Positions 17,501 to 25,916 of a stretch of DNA of 64,000 nucleotides are shown piece by piece; the first letter of the stretch is position 1; the number at the start of each line of letters is the position of its first letter. The position numbers were made by a program, and so were the translations under genes. The notes below the pieces were generated by a model. The model ran no database searches, had not been told where the DNA came from, and worked only from the letters and a program-made list of their open reading frames with translations. The stretch is from Bacteroidota bacterium (GTDB lineage: Bacteria; Bacteroidota; Bacteroidia; Chitinophagales; Chitinophagaceae): contig JAEWKK010000032.1 in assembly GCA_023386045.1 (NCBI GenBank), forward strand, positions 1 to 64,000, written 5' to 3'.

Positions 17501-18451
17501 TCCTGATTTATTTTTTTCTGACCGTTCTTTTAATTTTTCTTCATTATTGTTTCCCCTGCTGTCTCTTATTGGTTCTGGTACAGGGAATTGGCCGTCTTCA
17601 AGTTTTTCATTGAATACTTTGTCGATATGCTGCCATTTTCCCTTTACCCATTTAAAACCTTCATAATCGCCATCCGGCACAAAGGTGTAGGAAAGCTCAG
17701 GTTCGTCGGTTTCAGACACCAGGTGATCTACCAGGATCATTTGCAGATCAGGATCATAATTGACCGTAGTTGATGCTTCTTTTTTGTATTCAATGCTGTA
17801 ACGGTTCAGAGGTTTTCTTTTGACGCTGTCCAGTTCAAATGTAAAAAGAGGGCCGCCAAATACAGGCATGTTGTTCTTGTCAAACGTAAGCACCTCGATC
17901 CACTTTTTATTGCTGCGCACTGAATGAGCATCAAAACCAAAAAGGGTATAATAATTCTTGCCTGCGTATTCTGTTTTAATGATGTTGTAATAAACGGCAC
18001 CGATCCAGCGGTCACGCCCTCTTACTGAATCCTGAGGCTGTGCGGTGAACTCTGAAAAATCGATCAGGGGTACCAGCCTTAATGAACCATCATTTGTTCT
18101 GAACTGAATGGCACCACGCTGGCGGCAGTAGTAATCATCAAAGGACAATTGCCAGGTGATGATGCGGAAGGTACTGTCGGGTGCATAGACCTTTCCAATA
18201 CCCTGCACTGAATCAAAAGGAAAATAAAATGAATTTCTAACCTGCAGTCCCCGCACCAGGGTTTTAATAAACTGGCTGTCGCTGCGCATCCTTCCTGCAG
18301 TAAAGCTGTCAACAATGATGTTTTTGACGATTTTTTTAAGACTGTCCTCTTTCTTTTGTAAAAGTTTCAGATCCGCAGGAGGAATCTTCTGCGCATCGGC
18401 GCTTAAAGCAACGAAAGAAATAAAAAGAAGGTAAAGAATGGTTTTTTTCAC
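17483..18451 (-). CDS. Secreted protein of unknown function
   Basis: A 322-residue protein beginning at GTG with signal peptide (M)KKTILYLLFISFVALSADAQ. The mature part is rich in aromatic beta-type segments (ITWQLSFDDYYCRQRGAIQF, YNIIKTEYAGKNYYTLFGFD) and ends in a charged Lys/Glu/Asn tail. Similar proteins are frequent, unnamed, in Bacteroidota. It sits inside the glycan block but is bounded by its own terminator, so a role in glycan assembly is not shown. Function unknown. Confidence 0.7.
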   Translation of the reverse strand: MKKTILYLLFISFVALSADAQKIPPADLKLLQKKEDSLKKIVKNIIVDSFTAGRMRSDSQFIKTLVRGLQVRNSFYFPFDSVQGIGKVYAPDSTFRIITWQLSFDDYYCRQRGAIQFRTNDGSLRLVPLIDFSEFTAQPQDSVRGRDRWIGAVYYNIIKTEYAGKNYYTLFGFDAHSVRSNKKWIEVLTFDKNNMPVFGGPLFTFELDSVKRKPLNRYSIEYKKEASTTVNYDPDLQMILVDHLVSETDEPELSYTFVPDGDYEGFKWVKGKWQHIDKVFNEKLEDGQFPVPEPIRDSRGNNNEEKLKERSEKNKSGKKGDG

Positions 18452-18556
18452 TTTGGATAGACCTTTTAGTCTTGGCTAAGAACGTCAAAAAAAATGAAAA
18501 ATTATCTTAAAGCATTTGCTGTAATAAAAAGCTGAATGGCACTGCAGACCTAAAAA

Positions 18557-19801
18557 TTACAATATGCTGGCGAAATCAGCGAGAGAAGGATAGGCAAGGT
18601 CTATATCTGCGTGAGGTAATGGCTGATCAGGATTGGTAGTTTTAACAAATACGGTGAACATTCCTGCATACCTGCCAAACTTCATGTCGCCGGGTTTATT
18701 GCCCACCATGACTGATTTGGAAAAGTCAATATCTGGAAATTCCTTCTTTGCCCTGAAAGCCATTCCCGGGTTGGGTTTGCGGTCAAAAGCACTGGCTTCC
18801 TTTTCTGTGCAATAGTAAATACGGTCAATACGGCCTCCAACTATTTCAACTTCACGCTGCATTTCAAGATGAATGCTTTGCAAGGCTGCTTCGGTCATCA
18901 GGCCTCTACCAACGCCCCGTTGGTTACTCACAACAATGATCCGTCCAAAATGATCACTGAGTTTTTTAAATACTTCCAAAACACCTTTGCTGAAAATGAA
19001 TTCACCCCAGTGTAAAATATAATCACCTACTTTTTCTTCATTGATCACACCATCACGGTCCAGGAAAAGCGTCCAGTCCTTATTAATCTGTGTGAGATCC
19101 AGGGACTGAGGTTTTAAATCCGACTGGGCTTTAGCGTAATCTCCGGGAATGCCAATATCAATAAAGTATCCTTTCTGCACCGATCCATAAAACTCTCCTT
19201 TCGTAAAGTATTTTTCCAGGTAATCTTTTTCAAAAGAAAAAATTCCAGGAAACTGGTGCGCTAAAAACCTTTTTCTGTTCAATAGGTAAATACCCCCGTT
19301 AATCAGGCCCTCATTATAATATTGTTTTTCGCGAAATGAAGTGATACAAGCTTCTTCGTTGATCTCTACCAAACCATACCGGTCAAAATCTTTCATAGGC
19401 TTCAAGGCAAGGGTGCATGCTGCCTGATGTTGCTGGTGGACCTGGAACATGTCAGAAAGATCTATCTTAAATAGCGTGTCACCATTAGCAATGAGAATGT
19501 CCTCCTCTGAAGCAGATTGCAGGGCCAGTTGGATAGCGCCACCAGTACCTAATGGTTCTTTTTCAAGGACAGTTTTGTAATCGAGTGTAGGATATTCCTC
19601 GATGAGATAAGACTCTATCACTTCCGACCTGTAACCAAGAGAAAATATGAACATCTGAATGCCCTGCATGCGCAGTGAATCGATCACATAGGAGAGAAAA
19701 GGCTTTCCTGCAACAGGGGCCATGCATTTGGGAAGATCGGGAACTGCTTCACGAAGTCGTGTACCCAGGCCCCCGGCAAGAATGATGGCTTCTTTGATCA
19801 T
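18557..19801 (-). CDS. Fusion: heptose-1-P guanylyltransferase (HddC-like) + heptose-bisphosphate phosphatase (GmhB-like)
   Basis: A 414-residue two-enzyme protein. Residues 1-225 are a nucleotidyltransferase: AIILAGGLGTRLREAVPDLPK, the lysine of the FLSYVID region, and IANGDTLF. Residues 240-414 are a HAD-IIIA phosphatase: FLDRDGVINEE with both catalytic Asp, VVSNQRGVGRG, KPNPGM and MVGNKPGDM. Together they would dephosphorylate heptose 1,7-bisphosphate and activate heptose 1-phosphate as GDP-D-glycero-alpha-D-manno-heptose. Separate genes are the usual textbook arrangement. The ATG overlaps the gmhA stop by 4 bases. The GDP rather than ADP route is inferred from hddA next door. Confidence 0.88.
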   Translation of the reverse strand: MIKEAIILAGGLGTRLREAVPDLPKCMAPVAGKPFLSYVIDSLRMQGIQMFIFSLGYRSEVIESYLIEEYPTLDYKTVLEKEPLGTGGAIQLALQSASEEDILIANGDTLFKIDLSDMFQVHQQHQAACTLALKPMKDFDRYGLVEINEEACITSFREKQYYNEGLINGGIYLLNRKRFLAHQFPGIFSFEKDYLEKYFTKGEFYGSVQKGYFIDIGIPGDYAKAQSDLKPQSLDLTQINKDWTLFLDRDGVINEEKVGDYILHWGEFIFSKGVLEVFKKLSDHFGRIIVVSNQRGVGRGLMTEAALQSIHLEMQREVEIVGGRIDRIYYCTEKEASAFDRKPNPGMAFRAKKEFPDIDFSKSVMVGNKPGDMKFGRYAGMFTVFVKTTNPDQPLPHADIDLAYPSLADFASIL

Positions 19802-20373
19802 TTATTGAAAATTGATTCTTCTACAAGCTGGCAGATAATATGACCAATGAGGATATGACTTTCCTGTATGCGTGGCGTATCTGTTGATGGTACATTGAGC
19901 AAATGATCACTCAGCGCTTTCATGGCACCACCCGACATGCCAGTGAAACCAACAGTTACAATTCCTTTTTGCCTGGCAACTTCAAATGCCTTTACAATAT
20001 TCGCGGAATTGCCGGAGGTGGAAAGCCCCACGAGAACATCACCCTTATTACCGATTCCTTCCATCAGTCTTGCATAAACAACATCATAGCTGTAATCGTT
20101 TGCAACAGCAGTGAGGTAGGAAGTATTGCAATGCAGGGCTTCTGCTGGCAATGCTTTGCGATCAGTATAAAACCGTCCTGAAAATTCTGCTGCCAGGTGC
20201 TGGGCATCAGCAGCACTACCACCGTTGCCACAGAAATAAATCCGGCCATGCTGCTGAAGAGATGTTACAATAGACTGTCTGACATTTTCAATGGTATTCA
20301 GCAAATTTTCATCCTGCAACAACTGCTGCTTTACTTCAATGGATGACTGTATGATTTCTCTGATCTTTTCCAT
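19798..20373 (-). CDS. gmhA: D-sedoheptulose 7-phosphate isomerase
   Basis: Converts sedoheptulose 7-phosphate to D-glycero-D-manno-heptose 7-phosphate, the first step of heptose synthesis. 191 residues, a single SIS domain with YFCGNGGSAADAQHLAAEFSG, VGLSTSGNSANIV and the C-terminal QESHILIGHIICQLVE segment containing the catalytic-type His. The gene lies between hddA and the hddC-gmhB fusion. A TAnnTTTG box is 18 bases upstream of the ATG, so it may have its own promoter. Confidence 0.95.
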   Translation of the reverse strand: MEKIREIIQSSIEVKQQLLQDENLLNTIENVRQSIVTSLQQHGRIYFCGNGGSAADAQHLAAEFSGRFYTDRKALPAEALHCNTSYLTAVANDYSYDVVYARLMEGIGNKGDVLVGLSTSGNSANIVKAFEVARQKGIVTVGFTGMSGGAMKALSDHLLNVPSTDTPRIQESHILIGHIICQLVEESIFNK

Positions 20374-20390
20374 GATTGATTTTACGAAGG

Positions 20391-20398
20391 CAAATCTA
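20391..20398 (-). promoter_or_regulatory. TAnnTTTG -7 box upstream of gmhA
   Basis: TAGATTTG on the minus strand between the hddA stop and the gmhA ATG. It would allow transcription of gmhA and the fusion gene independently of hddA. Confidence 0.4.
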
Positions 20399-20400
20399 AA

Positions 20401-21423
20401 CTAGATGGTCCATGTTTTCAGTCCATGTTCAGTGAACTGGTAATTTTTATGATGCCCGCCAAAACGTTCCAGGCTTTTGATGACTTTGTATTTAGTAGTG
20501 CCTGGGCAATAGAATATCATAAATCCACCGCCACCAGCACCAGAGATCTTTCCACCTGTGGCGCCTGCAGCTTTGGCTGTTTCATAGATCTCTTCCATCA
20601 GGGGATTGGAAATGCCTTCAGCCATTTTTCTTTTCTGCTGGTAGCCATAATCCAGGATCTCTCCAAACTGGTGAAGCTTGCCTTTGAGCAGGGCCTCCTT
20701 CATCATTTGCGATTGCTGTTTCAGCAGGTGCATGGCTTCAATAGAAGCTTCTTTTTTAGAAGTGACGTTCTTCGACTGCTGCTCAATAATTCTTGCAGAT
20801 TCACGACTGGTAGAAGTATAATACAGAACAAGATTGTTCTCCAATTCAAACAAATACTGTTGTTTGATCCTTAAAGGATTTACGATCACTTTATCATCAG
20901 CATAAAACTCCATGAAATTGACCCCTCCAAAAGTAGCAGCATACTGGTCCTGCTTACCACCGGCAAGGTTCAGGTATTTTCTTTCAATTTCATAAGCATA
21001 ATGCGCGATGTCATATTCACCCAATGGCAATCGAAGCATTTCTGCAAAAGCTCCTATAATGGCAACGACGAGTGTTGATGAAGTTCCCAGTCCTGAACCC
21101 GCAGGTGCATCTACAAAGCTGGTCAGCCTGAAGCCGCATTTTACCGGACCATAATCAAGGGTGATACAGTTATAGACTCCCTTTAATAAATCAAGATGAC
21201 CATTAACAGGTAATTCCGGTTGCAATTCGAAATCTTCAGATTCATTGCGGTCATTGGCCTCGAGGAGAATTTTATTTTCTTCTATGGGTTCAATGGTAGC
21301 ATGTGCATACAAAGAGATCGTTGCATTAAGAATGGCGCCTCCATACAGATCGCTGTAAGGACTTACATCTGTTCCGCCACCTGCCAGGCCAATTCGCAAA
21401 GGAGCTTTACTTCTATAGATCAT
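20401..21423 (-). CDS. hddA: D-glycero-D-manno-heptose 7-phosphate kinase (GHMP kinase)
   Basis: Phosphorylates heptose 7-phosphate at C1. The 340-residue GHMP kinase has the N-terminal APLRIGLAGGGTDVSPYSD, the ATP-binding PAGSGLGTSSTLVVAI, the C-terminal GGKISGAGGGGFMIFYC, and the alpha-anomer kinase hallmark GGTD. The galactokinase-like substrate loop is absent, and gmhA plus hddC-gmhB are adjacent, which makes heptose the likely substrate. Similar kinases act on L-fucose, but the neighbours argue against that. Confidence 0.9.
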   Translation of the reverse strand: MIYRSKAPLRIGLAGGGTDVSPYSDLYGGAILNATISLYAHATIEPIEENKILLEANDRNESEDFELQPELPVNGHLDLLKGVYNCITLDYGPVKCGFRLTSFVDAPAGSGLGTSSTLVVAIIGAFAEMLRLPLGEYDIAHYAYEIERKYLNLAGGKQDQYAATFGGVNFMEFYADDKVIVNPLRIKQQYLFELENNLVLYYTSTSRESARIIEQQSKNVTSKKEASIEAMHLLKQQSQMMKEALLKGKLHQFGEILDYGYQQKRKMAEGISNPLMEEIYETAKAAGATGGKISGAGGGGFMIFYCPGTTKYKVIKSLERFGGHHKNYQFTEHGLKTWTI

Positions 21424-21471
21424 TTTTAGAAACAGTTATAAAGTATGCTGATGCCGCTGGGAAATCAGTCT

Positions 21472-22605
21472 TCAGCGATGGATCAAACCAGCCAAGTCGG
21501 CGATGGCCCTGGTTAAATTCGACCAGGAATACTTCTGTTTTTCGTTACGAAGATGAGGAATAAAATAGTCTTCGCCTAATTGATAAAACCGTAAAATACC
21601 ATCTGCAATCGCGCTTGGATCGGGCTCTGTTACAAGGCCAACCTTGTTGTGTGGCACAAGGGAAGGAAGTCCTCCTACATTGGTAACGATCATGGGCTTT
21701 TCAAAATGATAGGCGAGGGGTGTGACTCCACTTTGCGTGGCATTTTTATAAGGCTGTATCACGCAATCTGCTGCGCAGAGATAATTTCTTACTTCACTGT
21801 CAGGAATAAAAACTGTTCGCAGGATCAGGCTTTCTTCCAGGTGGTTTTCTTTGATGATCTGATGATAAGGTTGATCGTCCTCGTAAAATTCACCGGCAAC
21901 CAGCAACCTGATGCCTGCTTTTCTGATGCGCTCATCGGCCATGGCTTTCAGCAAAAGATCAAGTCCTTTATACTGGCGGATGAAACCAAAAAAAAGAATG
22001 ATCTTTTCATGAGGATCAAGTCCCAGTAATCTTCTTGCTTCTTCTTTTGAAATGATGGCACCAAAATTATCGTAGAGCGGATGCGTTACCTGGCAGGCAG
22101 GTTTTGTTCTTTCAAAAATCCTGAGATCATTCAATACTTTTTCACTCATGGTGATGAAGGCATCGCAGGCTTTCAAAAAATAGGTTGTAAAAGGTTTGTC
22201 GCCGATTCTTTTTTCATGAGGGATCACATTGTCTGCAATGCAAATCACTTTTGTATGGCGATTAGATTTGACCCGGCGCAGAATGGTGCCCAGTGCAGGT
22301 CCCATGAAGGGCAGCCAGAAGCGAACTACAATCAGATCTGGCTTCCAGCTTTTTATTTTGTTTCCCACTGCAAGCCAGTTCAATGGATTCACTGAGTTGA
22401 TCAGGGTATGAATGACAATACCTCCAGGAGGAGGATCAGATGAATACTGCGTTGTGCCCGGAAATAAAAAGGCAGGGTATTGTAATGAAAAAGAAACAAT
22501 GGAACATTCATGGCCTTCATCAATGAATTGCTGCGCCAGTCTCTGGTTGAATGTAGCCAGTCCGCCTCTTAAGGGGTGGGCAGGTCCTATGATGACCACC
22601 TTCAT
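21472..22605 (-). CDS. Glycosyltransferase family 4 protein
   Basis: A 377-residue GT-B transferase. The N-terminal IIGPAHPLRGGLATFNQRLAQ holds the GG loop. The C-terminal domain has KIILFFGFIRQYKGLDLLLKA, LLVAGEFYED and YKNATQSGVTPLAYHFEKP, a variant of the GT4 donor site, then TNVGGLPSLV. It starts at an ATG overlapping the upstream GT2 stop by one base (TAATG). Likely adds a sugar to the same surface glycan as its neighbours; specificity unknown. Confidence 0.9.
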   Translation of the reverse strand: MKVVIIGPAHPLRGGLATFNQRLAQQFIDEGHECSIVSFSLQYPAFLFPGTTQYSSDPPPGGIVIHTLINSVNPLNWLAVGNKIKSWKPDLIVVRFWLPFMGPALGTILRRVKSNRHTKVICIADNVIPHEKRIGDKPFTTYFLKACDAFITMSEKVLNDLRIFERTKPACQVTHPLYDNFGAIISKEEARRLLGLDPHEKIILFFGFIRQYKGLDLLLKAMADERIRKAGIRLLVAGEFYEDDQPYHQIIKENHLEESLILRTVFIPDSEVRNYLCAADCVIQPYKNATQSGVTPLAYHFEKPMIVTNVGGLPSLVPHNKVGLVTEPDPSAIADGILRFYQLGEDYFIPHLRNEKQKYSWSNLTRAIADLAGLIHR

Positions 22606-23549
22606 TACAAACCGATTTTATCTTCAATCAAATAGGAATTACGTCCAGGTGCATTTCTTGCCACGAGTTCTGATACAAAACCTGCAAGAAAAAGTTGCAT
22701 ACCAATTAATATGGAGGTAAGCGCCAGGTAAAAACCGGGCCTGTTGGTGAGAGCAAAATTTTCGGGGTCTAATAGTTTGGCGATGATCAGGTATAGCGTG
22801 AATCCAAAACCAATCAAAAAAAACAGGGTACCCCAGAGTCCAAAGAAATGCATGGGCCTCTTGGCAAATTTTCCTACAAAGGTGATGGACATGAGGTCAA
22901 GGAATCCGTTCACAAATCTTTCCCATCCAAATTTGGTCACGCCATATTTTCTTTTGCGATGCTCTACTACTTTCTCTCCAATCTTCCTGAAGCCCGCCCA
23001 TTTGGCCAGTACCGGGATGTAGCGGTGCATCTCACCATACACTTCAATGCTCTTGACTACTTTTTTGCGGTAAGATTTGAGACCACAGTTAAAATCATGC
23101 AGTTCGATATCTGAGATCTTTCGCGTTACAGCATTAAAAAATTTAGAAGGAATATTTTTTGTCAGGGTATTATCGTAGCGCACTTTTTTCCATCCGCTCA
23201 CAAGGTCATATCCCTGGTCAATGATCATGCTGCGCAAATCGGGAATTTCATCCGGACTGTCCTGCAGATCTGCATCCATGGTGATCACTACTTCTCCCTG
23301 CGCTGCCTTGAAGCCCTCGTTCAATGCAGCTGACTTTCCATAATTACGCTGGAAACGAATACCCTTCACAGCAGGATTGACCTTGCGAAGGTTTTCGATA
23401 ACGCGCCATGAATCATCAGTACTGCCATCATCAATCATGATCACTTCATAGGAATAGCCATGCGCTTCACAAACCTTTTTGATCCATTCGGTCAGTTCAG
23501 GAAGCGATTCTTCTTCGTTCTTTAGGGGAATGACTATTGAAAGATCCAT
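22605..23549 (-). CDS. Membrane GT2 glycosyltransferase, polyprenyl-phosphate type (DPM1/GtrB-like)
   Basis: A 314-residue protein: GT2 domain (LSIVIPLKNEEESLPEL, EVIMIDDGSTDDSW, ITMDADLQDSPDEIP, where the DAD is the metal site, and FNCGLKSYRKKV) followed by two C-terminal membrane helices (about 230-285). This layout is that of enzymes loading a sugar onto undecaprenyl phosphate for use at the outer face of the membrane. It is coupled to the downstream GT4 gene and the upstream DUF4199 gene by one-base overlaps. Confidence 0.9.
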   Translation of the reverse strand: MDLSIVIPLKNEEESLPELTEWIKKVCEAHGYSYEVIMIDDGSTDDSWRVIENLRKVNPAVKGIRFQRNYGKSAALNEGFKAAQGEVVITMDADLQDSPDEIPDLRSMIIDQGYDLVSGWKKVRYDNTLTKNIPSKFFNAVTRKISDIELHDFNCGLKSYRKKVVKSIEVYGEMHRYIPVLAKWAGFRKIGEKVVEHRKRKYGVTKFGWERFVNGFLDLMSITFVGKFAKRPMHFFGLWGTLFFLIGFGFTLYLIIAKLLDPENFALTNRPGFYLALTSILIGMQLFLAGFVSELVARNAPGRNSYLIEDKIGL

Positions 23550-24094
23550 TATGAGTCTAATTGATCCAGTTGTTGCATATGACGCTGACCTGGATTCTTT
23601 TTAGTAATGGCTGCTCCAATTAGGGATCCAACTGCACCGATAACCAGGTTGCCCAGCAGGCTTCCTCCAATGGCAAAAACCCAGAAATATTTTTCCATTA
23701 ATTGCATGGCCTGGTCCATCTGGCTGTCGCTTGTATTGCCCTGCTTTTCCATCTCAGCCCTGGCAACTTCAATAGCTTGCTGCTTAAAGTCCGGATGGAT
23801 GAATTGAAAAGTGAGCATGTACAGTACCTGGATAGCAGCAAAAACTGCTGTGATTTTAAAACCATAGGCAAAAAGGTTCCCAAAGGTTACATTGTGATCA
23901 TTTGCCTTTGCATAAAGGTTAATGAACAATACCAGTCCACCAATGATAATAATGTAAACGAGCCAGCTGCTCACAGGCCTGTTGCCTGTTGCATCCGCGC
24001 CCTGTGTTAACATCATAATTTCTGAAAGTACGATGAGGATGCCCGCGAGTATGGCACCAGCTGCAATGTGACTGATTGGTTTTTTCTGTTCCAT
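23549..24094 (-). CDS. DUF4199 family membrane protein
   Basis: A 181-residue protein with four membrane helices: two near the N-terminus, one around NLFAYGFKITAVFAAIQVLY, and a last one with GGSLLGNLVIGAVGSLIGAAI. A polar helix with Gln/Glu/Met lies between helices 3 and 4. Matches the Bacteroidota DUF4199 family by pattern; function unknown. It is linked by a one-base overlap to the GT2 gene and lies 4 bases after the dihydroorotase-like gene, so it belongs to the same operon. Confidence 0.85.
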   Translation of the reverse strand: MEQKKPISHIAAGAILAGILIVLSEIMMLTQGADATGNRPVSSWLVYIIIIGGLVLFINLYAKANDHNVTFGNLFAYGFKITAVFAAIQVLYMLTFQFIHPDFKQQAIEVARAEMEKQGNTSDSQMDQAMQLMEKYFWVFAIGGSLLGNLVIGAVGSLIGAAITKKNPGQRHMQQLDQLDS

Positions 24095-24098
24095 GATT

Positions 24099-25358
24099 TT
24101 AATATTCGGTCAAAAATAATTTGTCTTGATTAATTATACCTACTGGCTTGCCAGTTAATTCTTTTCCAATGAAGGCTGAATTCCTGGAGCGGGAATATAA
24201 TTCATTTACTTTCCATTTCTCATCTGGCAAAAAAAGACTTAAGACTGCGGCTTCACCTTTCCTGATCTCAGATAGAGGAAGTCCAAAGATCTTTCTTGGA
24301 TTGAAGGAAAAAATCTCAACCAGCTTTTCAATTTTCATTTGGGGCATACAGCTTCTTACAATAGCGAAGGCTGTTTCCAGAGCTGTTGTACCATAAGCCG
24401 CGTTTTCAAATTCAATGATCTTGTGATCAATGTCGTGCGGCAGATGGTGTGAAGCAATGCAATCGATGGTTCCATCCAGCAATGCAGCTCTCAAAGCTTC
24501 GCGATCTTCTTTTGTACGCAGTGGAGGATTCAATTTGAGATGGGTATCATAATGAACCAGGTCTTCGTCACAAAAGCAAAGATGATAAGGATTAACAGAA
24601 GCCGTGACTTCAATGCCATTATTTTTTGCCTGCCTGATCAGCTCACATGATTTGGCTGAAGATATTCCTGTAATGTGAATCCTCGAGCCGGTGTACTTAG
24701 CCAGTTCAATATCACGGGTGATCATCAGCTCTTCTGCTATGGCTGGTTTTCCGGGAAGACCCAGCTGGGTTGAAACAATCCCTTCATTCATAAGACCAGG
24801 CCCGCTGATGGATTTATCATCTGGAATTTGAATGATGGTTTTATTGATAGCCCGGATATATTGAAGTGCTTTCAATAGAAGTCCTGAGGATTGAACCGTA
24901 CTAGTGCCATCTGAAAAAGCCACAGCGCCGCTGTTGTGCATATCATACATTTCCGCCAGCTCCTTGCCTTCCGTGTTTTTGGTAATGGCGGCAATGGGAT
25001 GAATGGTGGCAGGAAGTGATTTGCTTCTTTGTACGATGTATTCAATACCGGATTTGTTGTGCAATACTGGCGCAGTATTGGGAAGGATCATCACATCAGT
25101 GTATCCACCTGCAGCTGCAGCCCTGGAACCTGTTTCAAGGGTTTCCCTGAATTCAAAGCCGGGATCACAGAAGTGGGAAAAAATATCCAGCCATCCGGTT
25201 GAAACATGCAGACCTGGCATGTTGATCTCCCTGTCAGCCTTAACCGATAACTGGCCGATGTCGGTAATGATACCATTCTGAATAAAAATATCTGCGACTT
25301 GCTGATGAAAAGGCGAGGAAGGATCAGTGATGTGTACTTGCCTTAAGAGGATGTCCAT
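24099..25358 (-). CDS. Dihydroorotase-like amidohydrolase lacking metal ligands
   Basis: A 419-residue protein with the dihydroorotase/allantoinase fold: an N-terminal beta-sandwich piece, then the TIM barrel (FEFRETLETGSRAAAAGGYT, MILPNTAPV, AVAFSDGTSTVQS). The usual first-strand H-x-H is F-S-H here (DIFSHFCDPG). The later metal His positions read IHITGIS and IIQIPDD where active enzymes have His. The catalytic-Asp segment reads IASHHLPH instead of I-A-T-D-H-A-P-H. It is therefore probably not a classical zinc dihydroorotase; such variants are known as a second pyrC-like type in Bacteroidota. It may be structural or have another activity. Confidence 0.82.
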   Translation of the reverse strand: MDILLRQVHITDPSSPFHQQVADIFIQNGIITDIGQLSVKADREINMPGLHVSTGWLDIFSHFCDPGFEFRETLETGSRAAAAGGYTDVMILPNTAPVLHNKSGIEYIVQRSKSLPATIHPIAAITKNTEGKELAEMYDMHNSGAVAFSDGTSTVQSSGLLLKALQYIRAINKTIIQIPDDKSISGPGLMNEGIVSTQLGLPGKPAIAEELMITRDIELAKYTGSRIHITGISSAKSCELIRQAKNNGIEVTASVNPYHLCFCDEDLVHYDTHLKLNPPLRTKEDREALRAALLDGTIDCIASHHLPHDIDHKIIEFENAAYGTTALETAFAIVRSCMPQMKIEKLVEIFSFNPRKIFGLPLSEIRKGEAAVLSLFLPDEKWKVNELYSRSRNSAFIGKELTGKPVGIINQDKLFLTEY

Positions 25359-25493
25359 TAAGTGGCGAAGATAATGGAAAGCTCAGAAATATATCAACTG
25401 GCTGGGTAAGCTTATAAAACAATGGAGATGATGATAAAAATCAGTGGGATATCATTTTGCAAGGCATTAGTAAATTTTACTTTTGGTAAATCA

Positions 25494-25567
25494 CGGGATG
25501 TAGCGCAGCCCGGTAGCGCACGTCGTTCGGGACGACGGGGCCGCTGGTTCGAATCCAGTCATCCCGA
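25494..25567 (+). tRNA. tRNA-Pro (anticodon CGG)
   Basis: Cloverleaf folds fully: acceptor CGGGATG/CATCCCG, D-arm GCGC/GCGC, anticodon arm CGTCG-TTCGGGA-CGACG giving anticodon CGG, 5-base variable loop, T-arm GCTGG-TTCGAAT-CCAGT, discriminator A. 74 nt, no encoded CCA. A hairpin-repeat array starts 5 bases downstream. Confidence 0.95.
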
Positions 25568-25571
25568 CATC

Positions 25572-25852
25572 GCCCGCCGAAGCTTTAGCGAAGGCGGGCT
25601 GCGTTAACCGAAGCCTCTGGCGAAGGAGGGTTTCCTCAAACGAAGCTTATGCGAAGGTTGGCTCGTTTATGGGCTACGTACGCTTGCGCCGAAGCTTTAG
25701 CGTAGGCGCACGGGCGAAGCCCGCCTATCTATCAACCGAAGCCTCTCGTGAAGGTGGGTTGCGTCAACCGAAACTAGTTCGAAAGCAGACTGCGTCCGCT
25801 GTAGCTAGTGCGAAAGCAGACTGCGTCCGCTGTAGCTAGTGCGAAAGCGGAC
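25572..25852 (+). repeat. Array of eight hairpins with conserved loop and variable stems
   Basis: This fills most of the 349-base gap between tRNA-Pro and the FIST gene. Units share a loop close to GAAGCTTTAGCGAA but have different, self-complementary stems: GCCCGCC/GGCGGGC (25572-25599), TGCGCC/GGCGCA (25685-25710), CAACC/GGTTG (25733-25761), GTCCGCT/AGCGGAC (25825-25852). Others are weaker, around 25606, 25638, 25765 and 25794. The last two are a perfect 31-bp tandem duplication (25787-25817, 25818-25848). A separate GGGC-GAA-GCCC hairpin lies at 25712-25722. Confidence 0.8.
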
Positions 25853-25916
25853 TTCTTTTCAATCCATTTTTCAATTCCGATTTAGAATTTTCAACTAGTT
25901 TAAGTACATTCAAAAT

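Noticed and set aside
25572..25852. CRISPR array
   Set aside because: Units are hairpins with conserved loop and changing stem, with no uniform repeat plus unique spacers, and no cas genes are near.
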